From: Ligilactobacillus murinus DSM 20452 = NBRC 14221
GTDB lineage: Bacteria > Bacillota > Bacilli > Lactobacillales > Lactobacillaceae
NCBI RefSeq assembly: GCF_001591685.1
Contig: NZ_BCVJ01000020.1
Location: 1 to 32,922 of the forward strand
DNA: 32,922 bases
Reading direction: 5' to 3'
Part shown: piece by piece, positions 23,285 to 32,922 of the stretch
Layout of the letters: every line of letters begins with the position of its first letter
How positions within the stretch are numbered: the first letter of the stretch is position 1
Notes under the pieces: model-generated
What the model was told of the DNA's origin: nothing
What the model saw: the letters and a program-made list of their open reading frames with translations, nothing else
The model's database searches: none
Program-made: the position numbers and the translations under genes

Positions 23285-24298
23285 ATGACTACTAAAGTAG
23301 GTATTAATGGTTTTGGTCGTATCGGCCGTTTAGCATTCCGTCGTATTGCTGAAACATCAAAAGACTTGGAAATCGTTGCTATCAACGACTTGACATCTCC
23401 AGCAATGTTGGCTCACTTGTTGAAATATGACACAGCTCACGGTCAATTTGAAGGTGAAGTTTCCGCAACAGAAAACGCACTTATCGTTAATGGTAAGGAA
23501 ATTCCTGTTTACGCAGAAGCAGATGCACGCAACATTCCTTGGGTTAAAAACGATGGTGTAGAATTGGTTCTTGAATCAACAGGTTTCTACACATCTCCAG
23601 AAAAGGCACAAGCACACGTAGAAGCAGGTGCTAAGAAAGTTCTTGTTTCAGCTCCAGCTGGCAAGATGAAGACGATCGTTTACGGTGTTAACGATGATAC
23701 ATTGACACCAGAAGACCAAATCGTTTCTGCTGCTTCATGTACAACAAACTGCTTGGCACCACTTGCTAAAGCTGTTAACGATGCATTTGGCATCAAAGCT
23801 GGTACAATGACAACAATCCACGCTTACACAGCTACACAAAAATTACAAGATGGTCCAGATCGCGGTGGTAACGTACGTAACGCACGTGCTGCAGCTCAAA
23901 ACACAATTCCTCACTCAACAGGTGCTGCTAAAGCTATCGGCTTAGTTGTTCCAGAATTGAACGGCAAGTTAGACGGTCATGCACAACGTGTTCCTGTTAT
24001 CACAGGTTCATTAACAGAATTAGTTGCAACTCTTGACAAAGAAGTTACAGCTGAAGAAGTTAACGAAGCAGTTAAGAAAGTTACAGAAAACAACCCATCA
24101 TTTGGTTACAATGCTGACGGTATCGTTTCTTCAGATATCATCGGTACATCATTTGGTTCAATCTTCGACCCAACACAAACACAAGTTGTTGGTGAAGGCG
24201 ATGCACAAGTTGTTAAGACTGTTGCATGGTACGACAACGAAGCTGGCTTTACAGCACAAATGATCCGTACATTAGAAAAATTTGCAAGCATGCTTTAA
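23285..24298 (+). CDS. gap: Glyceraldehyde-3-phosphate dehydrogenase, type I
   Basis: A 337-residue NAD-dependent glycolytic enzyme that oxidises glyceraldehyde-3-phosphate to 1,3-bisphosphoglycerate. The NAD-binding motif [10 protein letters not shown] is at residues 6-15 and the catalytic Cys152 lies in [17 protein letters not shown] and the GAAKAIG loop are intact. A near-perfect AAAGGAGG site precedes the ATG. Codon use is strongly optimised and unlike the neighbouring non-glycolytic genes: few GATC words and many GTT, GCT and ACA codons, a sign of very high expression. A hairpin upstream and a terminator downstream let it be made in excess over cggR and pgk. Confidence 0.98.
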   Translation: MTTKVGINGFGRIGRLAFRRIAETSKDLEIVAINDLTSPAMLAHLLKYDTAHGQFEGEVSATENALIVNGKEIPVYAEADARNIPWVKNDGVELVLESTGFYTSPEKAQAHVEAGAKKVLVSAPAGKMKTIVYGVNDDTLTPEDQIVSAASCTTNCLAPLAKAVNDAFGIKAGTMTTIHAYTATQKLQDGPDRGGNVRNARAAAQNTIPHSTGAAKAIGLVVPELNGKLDGHAQRVPVITGSLTELVATLDKEVTAEEVNEAVKKVTENNPSFGYNADGIVSSDIIGTSFGSIFDPTQTQVVGEGDAQVVKTVAWYDNEAGFTAQMIRTLEKFASML

Positions 24299-24340
24299 GA
24301 TTTAGCTAAACGCTAATTTTAACTTGTTATGCAGGTTATG

Positions 24341-24377
24341 AGGCGGGGGGAGGCAGACTCCTCCCGCCTTTTATTTT
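24341..24377 (+). terminator. Terminator between gap and pgk
   Basis: An 11-bp GC-rich stem (AGGCGGGGGGA with TCCTCCCGCCT, one G-U pair) with a 7-base loop is followed by TTTATTTTT. It probably ends most gap transcripts while letting some polymerase through to pgk. Confidence 0.88.
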
Positions 24378-24400
24378 TAACAAATCATGGAGGCTTACTT

Positions 24401-25594
24401 ATGTCTAAACTTATTGTTTCAGATTTAAAAGATCTTAAAGGTAAAAAAGTTTTAGTTCGTGTTGACTTTAATGTTCCTATCAAAGACGGCGTTATCGGTG
24501 ATGATAACCGTATGGTAGCTGCATTGCCAACTATCAAATACATCACAGATCAAGGTGGCAAGGCTATTTTGTTCTCACACCTTGGCCGTATCAAGACTGA
24601 AGAAGACAAAGAAAAGTTGTCTTTACGTCCAGTTGCAGAACACTTAGCTGATCTTTTGAACAAGAAAGTTACTTTTGTACCAGCTACACGTGGTGAACAA
24701 TTAGAAAAAGCTATTGCCGAAATGGAAGATGGCGATGTTTTAGTTGTTGAAAATACACGTTTTGAAGACTTAGACGGTAAGAAAGAATCTGGCAACGATC
24801 CAGAACTTGGCAAGTACTGGGCATCACTTGGCGATGTATTCGTTAACGATGCATTCGGTACAGCACACCGTTCACATGCTTCTAACGTTGGTATCGCAAG
24901 CAACATGAAACAAGCAGCAGCTGGTTTCTTATTAGAAAAAGAGATCAAGTTCTTAGGTGAAGCTGTTGACAACCCAGTACATCCATTCGTTGCTATCTTA
25001 GGTGGTGCTAAGGTTTCTGATAAGATCGGTGTTATCGAACACTTACTTGATAAAGCTGACAAGATCATCGTTGGTGGTGGTATGACATACACATTCTACG
25101 CTGCTAAAGGTATCAAGATCGGTAACTCCTTAGTTGAAGAAGATAAGATCGAATTGGCTAAAGAATTGCTTGAAAAAGCTGGCGACAAGATCGTCTTACC
25201 AGTTGATAACGTATGTGCACCTGAATTCAACAATGATGCACCTGCAAAAGTATTTGAAGGTGATATTCCTGATGGCTATATGGCACTTGATATCGGACCA
25301 AAATCTGTTGAATTGTTCAAGAGCGTTTTAAAAGATGCTAAGACAGTTGTTTGGAACGGACCTATGGGTGTATTTGAAATGCCTAACTTCGCTAAGGGTA
25401 CACTTGGCGTTGGTGAATTCTTAGGCACATTGACAGATGCAACTACGATCGTTGGTGGTGGTGACTCAACTGCTGCTGTTAAGAAATTAGGTATCGCAGA
25501 CAAGTTGACACACATCTCTACTGGTGGTGGTGCATCTCTTGAATATCTTGAAGGTAAGACACTTCCTGGGATTGCTGCCGTTTCTGACAAGTAA
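24401..25594 (+). CDS. pgk: Phosphoglycerate kinase
   Basis: A 397-residue enzyme that makes ATP and 3-phosphoglycerate from 1,3-bisphosphoglycerate. Family signatures are [11 protein letters not shown] (N-terminal substrate loop), [15 protein letters not shown], and the C-terminal nucleotide loop GGGDSTAAV. The ATG at 24401 is used because GGAGG (24389-24394 region) lies just upstream and MSKLIVSDL is the standard start; a longer in-frame reading from 24329 would run through the terminator stem and is rejected. Codon use is optimised as in gap. It is followed by a hairpin and tpiA. Confidence 0.97.
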   Translation: MSKLIVSDLKDLKGKKVLVRVDFNVPIKDGVIGDDNRMVAALPTIKYITDQGGKAILFSHLGRIKTEEDKEKLSLRPVAEHLADLLNKKVTFVPATRGEQLEKAIAEMEDGDVLVVENTRFEDLDGKKESGNDPELGKYWASLGDVFVNDAFGTAHRSHASNVGIASNMKQAAAGFLLEKEIKFLGEAVDNPVHPFVAILGGAKVSDKIGVIEHLLDKADKIIVGGGMTYTFYAAKGIKIGNSLVEEDKIELAKELLEKAGDKIVLPVDNVCAPEFNNDAPAKVFEGDIPDGYMALDIGPKSVELFKSVLKDAKTVVWNGPMGVFEMPNFAKGTLGVGEFLGTLTDATTIVGGGDSTAAVKKLGIADKLTHISTGGGASLEYLEGKTLPGIAAVSDK

Positions 25595-25611
25595 TAACCA
25601 TTGATCAATTG

Positions 25612-25649
25612 CTGACAGGGGTAATGTTTTTGCCCCTGCCAGTTTGTTT
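25612..25649 (+). terminator. Hairpin between pgk and tpiA
   Basis: CTGACAGGGG (25612-25621) pairs with CCCCTGCCAG (25633-25642), with one A-C mismatch, and is followed by TTTGTTT. It is probably a partial terminator or mRNA stabiliser inside the operon. Confidence 0.7.
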
Positions 25650-25651
25650 AA

Positions 25652-26434
<783 letters not shown>

Positions 26435-26466
26435 ATTAATTTTTGCTTGAACCTTCATGAAATGGA

Positions 26467-26495
26467 TTGAAAGTTTAGGCCAAAACCATTAAAAT
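26467..26495 (+). promoter_or_regulatory. Candidate internal promoter for eno
   Basis: TTGAAA (26467-26472) and TAAAAT (26490-26495) are 17 bp apart in the 118-bp gap before eno. It could provide extra enolase independent of CggR. Confidence 0.5.
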
Positions 26496-26546
26496 AATTG
26501 ATGAGGACAATATTTCTCAAAGTCAATCAAACTAAAAGGAGAGTAA

Positions 26547-27878
<1,332 letters not shown>

Positions 27879-27900
27879 TTAGTTGATTGACTTAACAATC

Positions 27901-27950
27901 TAGTAGTATAGCTACTACAAAAAGAGACCTGTTATAGGTCTCTTTTTGTT
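27901..27950 (+). terminator. Terminator after eno
   Basis: A 12-bp stem (AAAAAGAGACCT with AGGTCTCTTTTT, 27919-27947) with a 5-base loop and T-rich tail ends the glycolytic operon. A small hairpin TAGTAG/CTACTA (27901-27917) sits just before it. Confidence 0.93.
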
Positions 27951-28002
27951 TTTACATAATTTTTATAAGGGGTATTGTCGGTAAGATAATAATAGGAGAA
28001 AA

Positions 28003-29568
28003 ATGAAAAAAATTCAGGAATTTAGATTTAAAAATTTAAACTATATTCGTTTTCGCTTTATCATGCAGGGGGCCTTTGTTGGGGTAGTTGCTGGTCTTGT
28101 TGTTAGTTTCTTTCGCTTGGTGATCGAAAAATTACTCACAGTGATGCAGACACTTTATCCAAAACTACTAGAGATACCGCTACTTTGGCCACTTGTGATC
28201 GGATATTTAATGTTGGTCTTATTGGTAAATGCACATTTTTTGGCTAAAGAGCCTAATATCAGTGGTTCGGGGATCCCGCAAGTTGAAGGTCAGTTAGCTG
28301 GTCTACTAGAAGTGAAATGGTGGTCAGTTCTATGGCGAAAATGGATCGGTGGGGTCTTGGCGATCGGTTCAGGTTTGTTTTTAGGGCGTGAAGGCCCTTC
28401 GATCCAATTAGGAGCAATGGTAGGGCAAGGAGTTGCTAAAGGCCTACACCTGTCTAAGACAAAAGAACGTTGTTTATTAGCTGGGGGAGCGGCAGCTGGA
28501 TTAGCAGCCGCATTTAATGCTCCGATCGCAGCTTCATTATTTGTAGTTGAGGAGATCTATCATAATTTTTCACCTTTTGTGTGGACGACATCCTTAGCAG
28601 CTGCAGTTACAGCTAATTTTGTTTCTTTGAGTTTTTTTGGATTACGACCGGTCTTATATCTACCACATGATCAGAGTTTTCCTCCAAAAAGTTATGGCTT
28701 ATTGCTTATTTTAGGGGTGATCTTAGGTCTTTTAGGTCTGCTATATGAGTTTTTGACACTAAATAGTAGCTATTTATATCAAAAAATAAAGTGGTTAACA
28801 CCACGTTTTTATAGTCTGCTCCCCCTAAGTATAGTCGTATTTATCGGAATGTTTTGGCCTAAAGTTTTAGGTGGGGGCAATAAATTGATCACGAGTCTAC
28901 CAGTGTTACATTTATCTTTATTGGGATTATTAGGACTATTTTTACTACGATTAGTTTTTTCTACGCTTTCTTATGGTTCGAGTTTACCCGGTGGGATCTT
29001 TTTACCGATCTTGACATTAGGTGCACTTTTAGGAGCAATCTATTGGAAAATTTTAGCTGGTATCGGTTTGGTGACTCCAGCACTTTTGACTAATTGTATC
29101 GTTTATGCAATGGCAGGGTATTTTGCCGGAATAAGTAAGGCACCTTTTACTGCGATCTTATTGGTCACCGAGATGGTTGGATCGCTTGAACATCTTATGC
29201 CGTTAGCATTGGTGACTTTAAGTGCTTATGCCGTATGTGATATTTTACATGGACGGCCTATTTATGAAGCAATGCTGGATAATCTGGCCGCACATACCGC
29301 TAAAGTTTCGCTCTTATCGACTGAACAACATGAACAATTCGAATTTCCGATCTTTGTAGGATCTAATTTACAGGATAGAATGATAAAAGATATCAAATGG
29401 CCTAAAGAATGTCTGCTATTAGTGATCAGAAGAGGAGAAAAAGAGATCTTACCACATGGTGAAACAGTGCTTAAAGCGGGCGACACTTTGGTTCTTTTGA
29501 CCATACCTAAAAATCGGCGCTCAGTTCAATTAAATTTGAATAAATTATCCAAGCTACCACCGGATTAA
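28003..29568 (+). CDS. CLC-family H+/Cl- exchange transporter with C-terminal TrkA-C domain
   Basis: A 521-residue membrane protein of the CLC family. The selectivity motifs are GSGIP (residues 88-92), GREGP (128-132, with the gating Glu130) and GGIFLP in the second half. Glu184 in FVVEEIYHNF corresponds to the internal proton glutamate, so it is probably an H+/Cl- exchanger rather than a channel. After the last membrane helix, residues about 440-515 resemble a TrkA-C (RCK_C) ligand-binding domain (IKDIKWPKECLLLVIRRGE ... LKAGDTLVLL), suggesting control by a small molecule. It may serve acid tolerance; that is inferred. It stands alone between eno and secG, with AGGAG before the ATG. Confidence 0.88.
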   Translation: MKKIQEFRFKNLNYIRFRFIMQGAFVGVVAGLVVSFFRLVIEKLLTVMQTLYPKLLEIPLLWPLVIGYLMLVLLVNAHFLAKEPNISGSGIPQVEGQLAGLLEVKWWSVLWRKWIGGVLAIGSGLFLGREGPSIQLGAMVGQGVAKGLHLSKTKERCLLAGGAAAGLAAAFNAPIAASLFVVEEIYHNFSPFVWTTSLAAAVTANFVSLSFFGLRPVLYLPHDQSFPPKSYGLLLILGVILGLLGLLYEFLTLNSSYLYQKIKWLTPRFYSLLPLSIVVFIGMFWPKVLGGGNKLITSLPVLHLSLLGLLGLFLLRLVFSTLSYGSSLPGGIFLPILTLGALLGAIYWKILAGIGLVTPALLTNCIVYAMAGYFAGISKAPFTAILLVTEMVGSLEHLMPLALVTLSAYAVCDILHGRPIYEAMLDNLAAHTAKVSLLSTEQHEQFEFPIFVGSNLQDRMIKDIKWPKECLLLVIRRGEKEILPHGETVLKAGDTLVLLTIPKNRRSVQLNLNKLSKLPPD

Positions 29569-29655
29569 GGATAATTGTCACTGGAAAAATTTTAGTAAGT
29601 ATGCTAAATTATAATAGATATAGTTTACCATAGCGGGTAAGGAGGTAAATTTGAA

Positions 29656-29892
29656 TTGTACAATATACTTTTAACACTTTTATTGATCGTGTCAGTGTTG
29701 ATCATTATTGCTGTTTTAATGCAACCAGCTAAGACCGATAATGCATCTTCAGCTTTATCTGGAGGAGCTACCGAATTATTTAGTAAGCAAAAGCCACGTG
29801 GATTTGAAGCGTTTATGCAAAAGGTCACTGCCTTTTTAGGGGTCGTGTTCTTTGCGTTATCTTTAGCTTTAGTATACATCTCGGCACACTAG
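29656..29892 (+). CDS. secG: Protein-export membrane protein SecG
   Basis: A 78-residue subunit of the SecYEG translocon. Two hydrophobic helices (residues about 2-22 and 54-75) flank a cytoplasmic loop with GGATELFSKQKPRG, the standard SecG layout. The start is a TTG at 29656 with GGAGG about 10 bases upstream; no ATG is available in this frame. It is the first gene of the conserved secG-rnr-smpB run, but a terminator separates it from rnr. Confidence 0.9.
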   Translation: MYNILLTLLLIVSVLIIIAVLMQPAKTDNASSALSGGATELFSKQKPRGFEAFMQKVTAFLGVVFFALSLALVYISAH

Positions 29893-29902
29893 CTTTATAT
29901 TT

Positions 29903-29938
29903 AAAGCCTCCTGCATAATGATCACAGGGGGCTTTTTT
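29903..29938 (+). terminator. Terminator after secG
   Basis: AAAGCCTCCTG pairs, with one G-U pair, with CAGGGGGCTTT around an 11-base loop, followed by T residues. It uncouples secG from rnr, at least partly. Confidence 0.87.
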
Positions 29939-29991
29939 AGAGTAAAGCAATAACAGTGAAGATCAAGTATTTCGAAATGATGAGGATTTAA

Positions 29992-32382
29992 ATGGAAAAA
30001 GAAAAGATAAAAGAAGCATTAATAGGTTACTTTGAAGCAGAACCTGAAGAGAAATTTACTGTTCAAGAGCTAGCCGACAAGTTAAAAATGAATAAGGCTG
30101 GGCAATTTAATTTTGTCGTTCAAGCTGTAGCTCAACTTGAACATGATAAAGTCATTACTTTGGATGATGAAGGCAATTTTAGTCTTGTTCGGTATGAAAG
30201 CGCCCCTAAATTCCCGGGGATCTTTCATGCAAATGACCGAGGTTTTGGTTTTGTGACGGTCGATCCTGAAGAACCAGACTATTTTATCAATCCAACACAG
30301 ACTTTTTCAGCATTAAATGGTGATGAGGTCGAAGTTGAAATGATCGCAGCAGGTGATCCAACGATCGGTAAGAGGCCTGAAGGAAAGATCACTAAGATCA
30401 TTCAACGGAATTTGACACAAGTCGTGGGTGAATTTAAACCTTTGGAAGGTGAAAATCTACCTAATGGGATCATTGGGAGCGTTCATCTACGTGATAAGAA
30501 ACTTTCAAATTATCGTTTTTTAGTTGAAGATACTGGTCTACATCCAGTTGCTGGCGAGATCGTATTAGCTGATATTACGACTTATCCAAGTCCTGAACTT
30601 CCAGGGATCATTAAGGGGATCGCAACTAAGGTGATCGGAAATGTCAATGATCCAGGGATCGATATTTTACAGATCGTATATCAACATGATATCCCACACC
30701 AATTTCCAGAAGATGTGATGCAGCAAGTGGCTAAGATCCCTGATCATGTGACTCCAGAACAAAAGATCGGACGTCGCGATCTAACAAGTGAACCAATGGT
30801 AACGATCGATAGTATCGAGTCAAAAGACCTAGATGATGCTGTCAGCGTTCGAAAATTAGCCAATGGCAACTATCATTTAGGAGTCCACATTGCGGATGTA
30901 TCTCATTATGTGACGCCTAATACCCCATTAGACCGAGAAGCTTTTGAGCGTGGGACATCAGTCTATTTGACGGATCGCGTTATCCCAATGATCCCAGCTA
31001 AATTATCTAATGGGATCTGTTCATTGAATCCTCAAGTTGAACGACTAGCTTTGACCTGTGAGATGCAGATCGATCCGCAAGGTGAAGTAGTTTCACACGA
31101 AATCTTTCCAAGTGTGATCAAAACGACGGAACGGATGACTTATAAAGCGATCAATAAGATCTTAGAATCAGATGATCAAAAAGAAAAAGAACGTTATCAT
31201 GACCTAGTGCCGATGTTTGAAGAGATGGCAGAACTACACAAGATCCTTTTAAAAATGCGCAAGCGTCGTGGTGCGATCGAATTTGAAGATACTGAAGCTA
31301 AGATCATTGTAGATGAAAAAGGGCATGCGATCGATATCCAATTACGTGAACGTGGTACAAGTGAGCGCATGGTCGAATCATTTATGTTAGCCGCAAATGA
31401 AACAGTGGCAGCACACTATAAGAATTTACATGTTCCGTTTATTTATCGGATCCATGAGACACCAAAAGAAGAAAAGATCAAGTCTTTCTTTGAGATGTTA
31501 TCTGGTTTAGGTGTCGAAGTAACTGGGAAAGTGACGGACATCAAACCTAAAATGTTACAAAAGATCTTAAAAAAAGTTGCTGGTAAACCTGAAGAACCCA
31601 TGGTCTCAGTGATGTTGCTCCGTTCGATGCAACAAGCCAAATATTCACCAGAACCTTTGGGACATTTTGGTTTAGCGGCTAAAGATTATACTCATTTTAC
31701 TTCTCCGATCAGACGTTACCCTGACTTAATGGCTCATCGAATGATCCATTATTACGCTGAAAATGGGCTTGGTGAAGCTAGTCAAGCTAAATTCCAAGCA
31801 GAATTACCAGAAGTTAGCCAACACAGTTCACAAGCTGAACGGCGAGCGATCGATGCTGAGCGTGATACTGATGCAATGAAGAAAGCTGAATATATGGCTG
31901 ATCATGTCGGTGAAGAATTTGATGCAGTTGTAAGCTCAGTGACTAAATTTGGGATGTTCGTTGAACTACCAAATACGGTCGAAGGCTTGATCCATATCAG
32001 TGAGATCAACGATGATTACTATGTTTTTGTTGAAAAGCAAATGGCTTTAGTCGGGCGCAAGACAAAGCAGACCTATCGTATCGGACAACCGATCCGAGTG
32101 AAGTTAGTCAATGTCAATGCCGAACAAAAAGAGATCGATTTTAAACTTTTGAGTTTAGGTGAGGCACCAAAAACTGATCTACTAGAAGGTGTTGAATTAC
32201 CTGAAATGCCACCAAGAAAGAAATTTGATCGTAAAAGTGGTGATAAACGTGGTAAGCGTCCCTTCAAACGACAAAACAACAATAACCGTCGTGACTATAA
32301 ACGTGATAAACCTCGTTTGGGTGACCGAAATGGTGGAGGACGTAAACCATTTTATAAAAAACGGCGTGAACAAAAGAAGTAA
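29992..32382 (+). CDS. rnr: Ribonuclease R
   Basis: A 796-residue 3'-to-5' exoribonuclease that degrades structured RNA and takes part in trans-translation clean-up. Order of domains: N-terminal winged helix (residues 1-65), cold-shock OB folds (about 70-225), the RNB catalytic domain starting near residue 250 with ESKDLDDAV and HIADVSHYV (metal-binding aspartates), an S1 domain (about 635-720, VVSSVTKFGMFVELPN), and a lysine/arginine-rich tail from about 735 with repeated KR and NNN runs. GAGGA precedes the ATG. smpB follows after 22 bp, which fits joint function in ribosome rescue. Confidence 0.96.
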   Translation: MEKEKIKEALIGYFEAEPEEKFTVQELADKLKMNKAGQFNFVVQAVAQLEHDKVITLDDEGNFSLVRYESAPKFPGIFHANDRGFGFVTVDPEEPDYFINPTQTFSALNGDEVEVEMIAAGDPTIGKRPEGKITKIIQRNLTQVVGEFKPLEGENLPNGIIGSVHLRDKKLSNYRFLVEDTGLHPVAGEIVLADITTYPSPELPGIIKGIATKVIGNVNDPGIDILQIVYQHDIPHQFPEDVMQQVAKIPDHVTPEQKIGRRDLTSEPMVTIDSIESKDLDDAVSVRKLANGNYHLGVHIADVSHYVTPNTPLDREAFERGTSVYLTDRVIPMIPAKLSNGICSLNPQVERLALTCEMQIDPQGEVVSHEIFPSVIKTTERMTYKAINKILESDDQKEKERYHDLVPMFEEMAELHKILLKMRKRRGAIEFEDTEAKIIVDEKGHAIDIQLRERGTSERMVESFMLAANETVAAHYKNLHVPFIYRIHETPKEEKIKSFFEMLSGLGVEVTGKVTDIKPKMLQKILKKVAGKPEEPMVSVMLLRSMQQAKYSPEPLGHFGLAAKDYTHFTSPIRRYPDLMAHRMIHYYAENGLGEASQAKFQAELPEVSQHSSQAERRAIDAERDTDAMKKAEYMADHVGEEFDAVVSSVTKFGMFVELPNTVEGLIHISEINDDYYVFVEKQMALVGRKTKQTYRIGQPIRVKLVNVNAEQKEIDFKLLSLGEAPKTDLLEGVELPEMPPRKKFDRKSGDKRGKRPFKRQNNNNRRDYKRDKPRLGDRNGGGRKPFYKKRREQKK

Positions 32383-32404
32383 CGTCAAAAAAGGAATGAG
32401 ATAA

Positions 32405-32872
32405 ATGGTAAAAAAAGCGCAACATGAACGTCCCTTAGCGCAAAATCGTAAAGCAAGCCATGACTACTATATCTTAGATACGCTTGAAGCAGGGATCGCT
32501 TTGACAGGAACTGAGATCAAATCGGTGCGAGCAGGACGCCTCAATTTAAAAGATGGTTTTGCTCAGATCAAAAATGGTGAAGCTTGGTTGATGAATGTTC
32601 ATATTTCAGAATATACTCAGGGAAATCGATTCAATCATGATCCGTTGCGAAATCGTAAACTGCTTTTACATCGAAAGCAGATCATTAAATTAGCAGATGA
32701 AACAAGTGGTAAAGGGATCACGCTCGTACCTTTGAAGGTTTACTTAAAAAATGGTTTTGCCAAAGTTTTACTCGGGGTCGCCCAAGGAAAGCATAATTAC
32801 GATAAACGTGAGACGATCAAACGTCGTGATCAAGAACGCGAGATCAGACGAACATTAAAAAATTATAGTTAA
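32405..32872 (+). CDS. smpB: SsrA-binding protein SmpB
   Basis: A 155-residue RNA-binding protein that delivers tmRNA to stalled ribosomes. Signatures are the N-terminal [18 protein letters not shown] and [33 protein letters not shown] near the C-terminus, and a basic tail ([11 protein letters not shown]) that enters the mRNA channel. AGGAATG-type site precedes the ATG. It is probably in one operon with rnr. The tmRNA gene ssrA, often nearby, is not in the window. Confidence 0.97.
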   Translation: MVKKAQHERPLAQNRKASHDYYILDTLEAGIALTGTEIKSVRAGRLNLKDGFAQIKNGEAWLMNVHISEYTQGNRFNHDPLRNRKLLLHRKQIIKLADETSGKGITLVPLKVYLKNGFAKVLLGVAQGKHNYDKRETIKRRDQEREIRRTLKNYS

Positions 32873-32914
32873 AAAGTATCAGTATCCTTATTACAGGATA
32901 CTGATACTTTTTTT
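32871..32914 (+). terminator. Terminator after smpB
   Basis: A perfect 17-bp stem (32871-32887 with 32896-32912) with an 8-base loop is followed by a T tract. It begins in the smpB stop codon. Confidence 0.95.
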
Positions 32915-32922
32915 ATGACCTG

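Noticed and set aside
24329-24400. N-terminal extension of phosphoglycerate kinase
   Set aside because: The in-frame extension runs through the gap-pgk terminator stem and lacks a ribosome binding site; the ATG at 24401 has one and matches the family start.

Overview
The window is chromosomal DNA of a low-GC Gram-positive bacterium. Gene content, gene order and ribosome binding sites point to the family Lactobacillaceae. The strongest indications are the run pgcA-uvrB-uvrA ... rapZ-yvcK-whiA ... clpP ... rpoN-cggR-gap-pgk-tpiA-eno ... secG-rnr-smpB, together with luxS, a CtsR-type clpP control site and a two-subunit serine dehydratase. A Ligilactobacillus-like species is my best guess; the genus is an inference.

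Positions 1 to about 5,600 are the integrase end of an integrated mobile element, either a prophage or a phage satellite. It has a tyrosine integrase (4360-5499) and a CI-like repressor (3504-4070) reading right, and divergent early genes reading left: a Cro-like protein, two Rha-domain proteins, four small proteins without clear function and an AlpA/excisionase-like HTH protein at the window edge. The divergent control region holds two well-formed leftward promoters, each with a 19-bp operator sitting in its spacer, and a third operator nearer the repressor gene. The other end of the element lies outside the window. No packaging or structural gene is visible, so prophage and satellite cannot be told apart.

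From 5,609 on, the window is housekeeping chromosome. First come phosphoglucomutase (pgcA), the SOS-type uvrB-uvrA pair with a near-consensus LexA box, luxS, the L-serine dehydratase pair sdaAB-sdaAA, and the rapZ-yvcK-whiA operon. Then follow an orphan PTS EIIC-like permease, clpP on the minus strand behind a perfect CtsR box, a MarR/SMR efflux pair with a palindromic operator, a tRNA-Arg(CCG) on the minus strand, and rpoN (sigma-54).

The glycolytic block cggR-gap-pgk-tpiA-eno (22198-27878) runs from a strong promoter with a CggR-type operator. It is punctuated by RNA hairpins after cggR, gap, pgk and eno and has a candidate internal promoter before eno. This would let the repressor gene and the individual enzymes be expressed at different levels. 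The window ends with a CLC-type H+/Cl- exchanger, secG, RNase R and SmpB (RNA quality control and trans-translation) and a strong terminator.

Four observations stand out. (1) An inverted-repeat hairpin with a GCCCA/TGGGC stem occurs inside both Rha genes but in different reading frames. (2) The element's repressor and Cro-like protein share their HTH sequence and face three related operators placed inside the promoters. (3) GATC is strongly over-represented through a codon-context habit (NNG followed by ATC) in ordinary genes and is nearly absent from the highly expressed gap gene. (4) The regulatory domain of SdaAB is highly divergent. I did not find a CRISPR array, an insertion sequence or a clear defence system.
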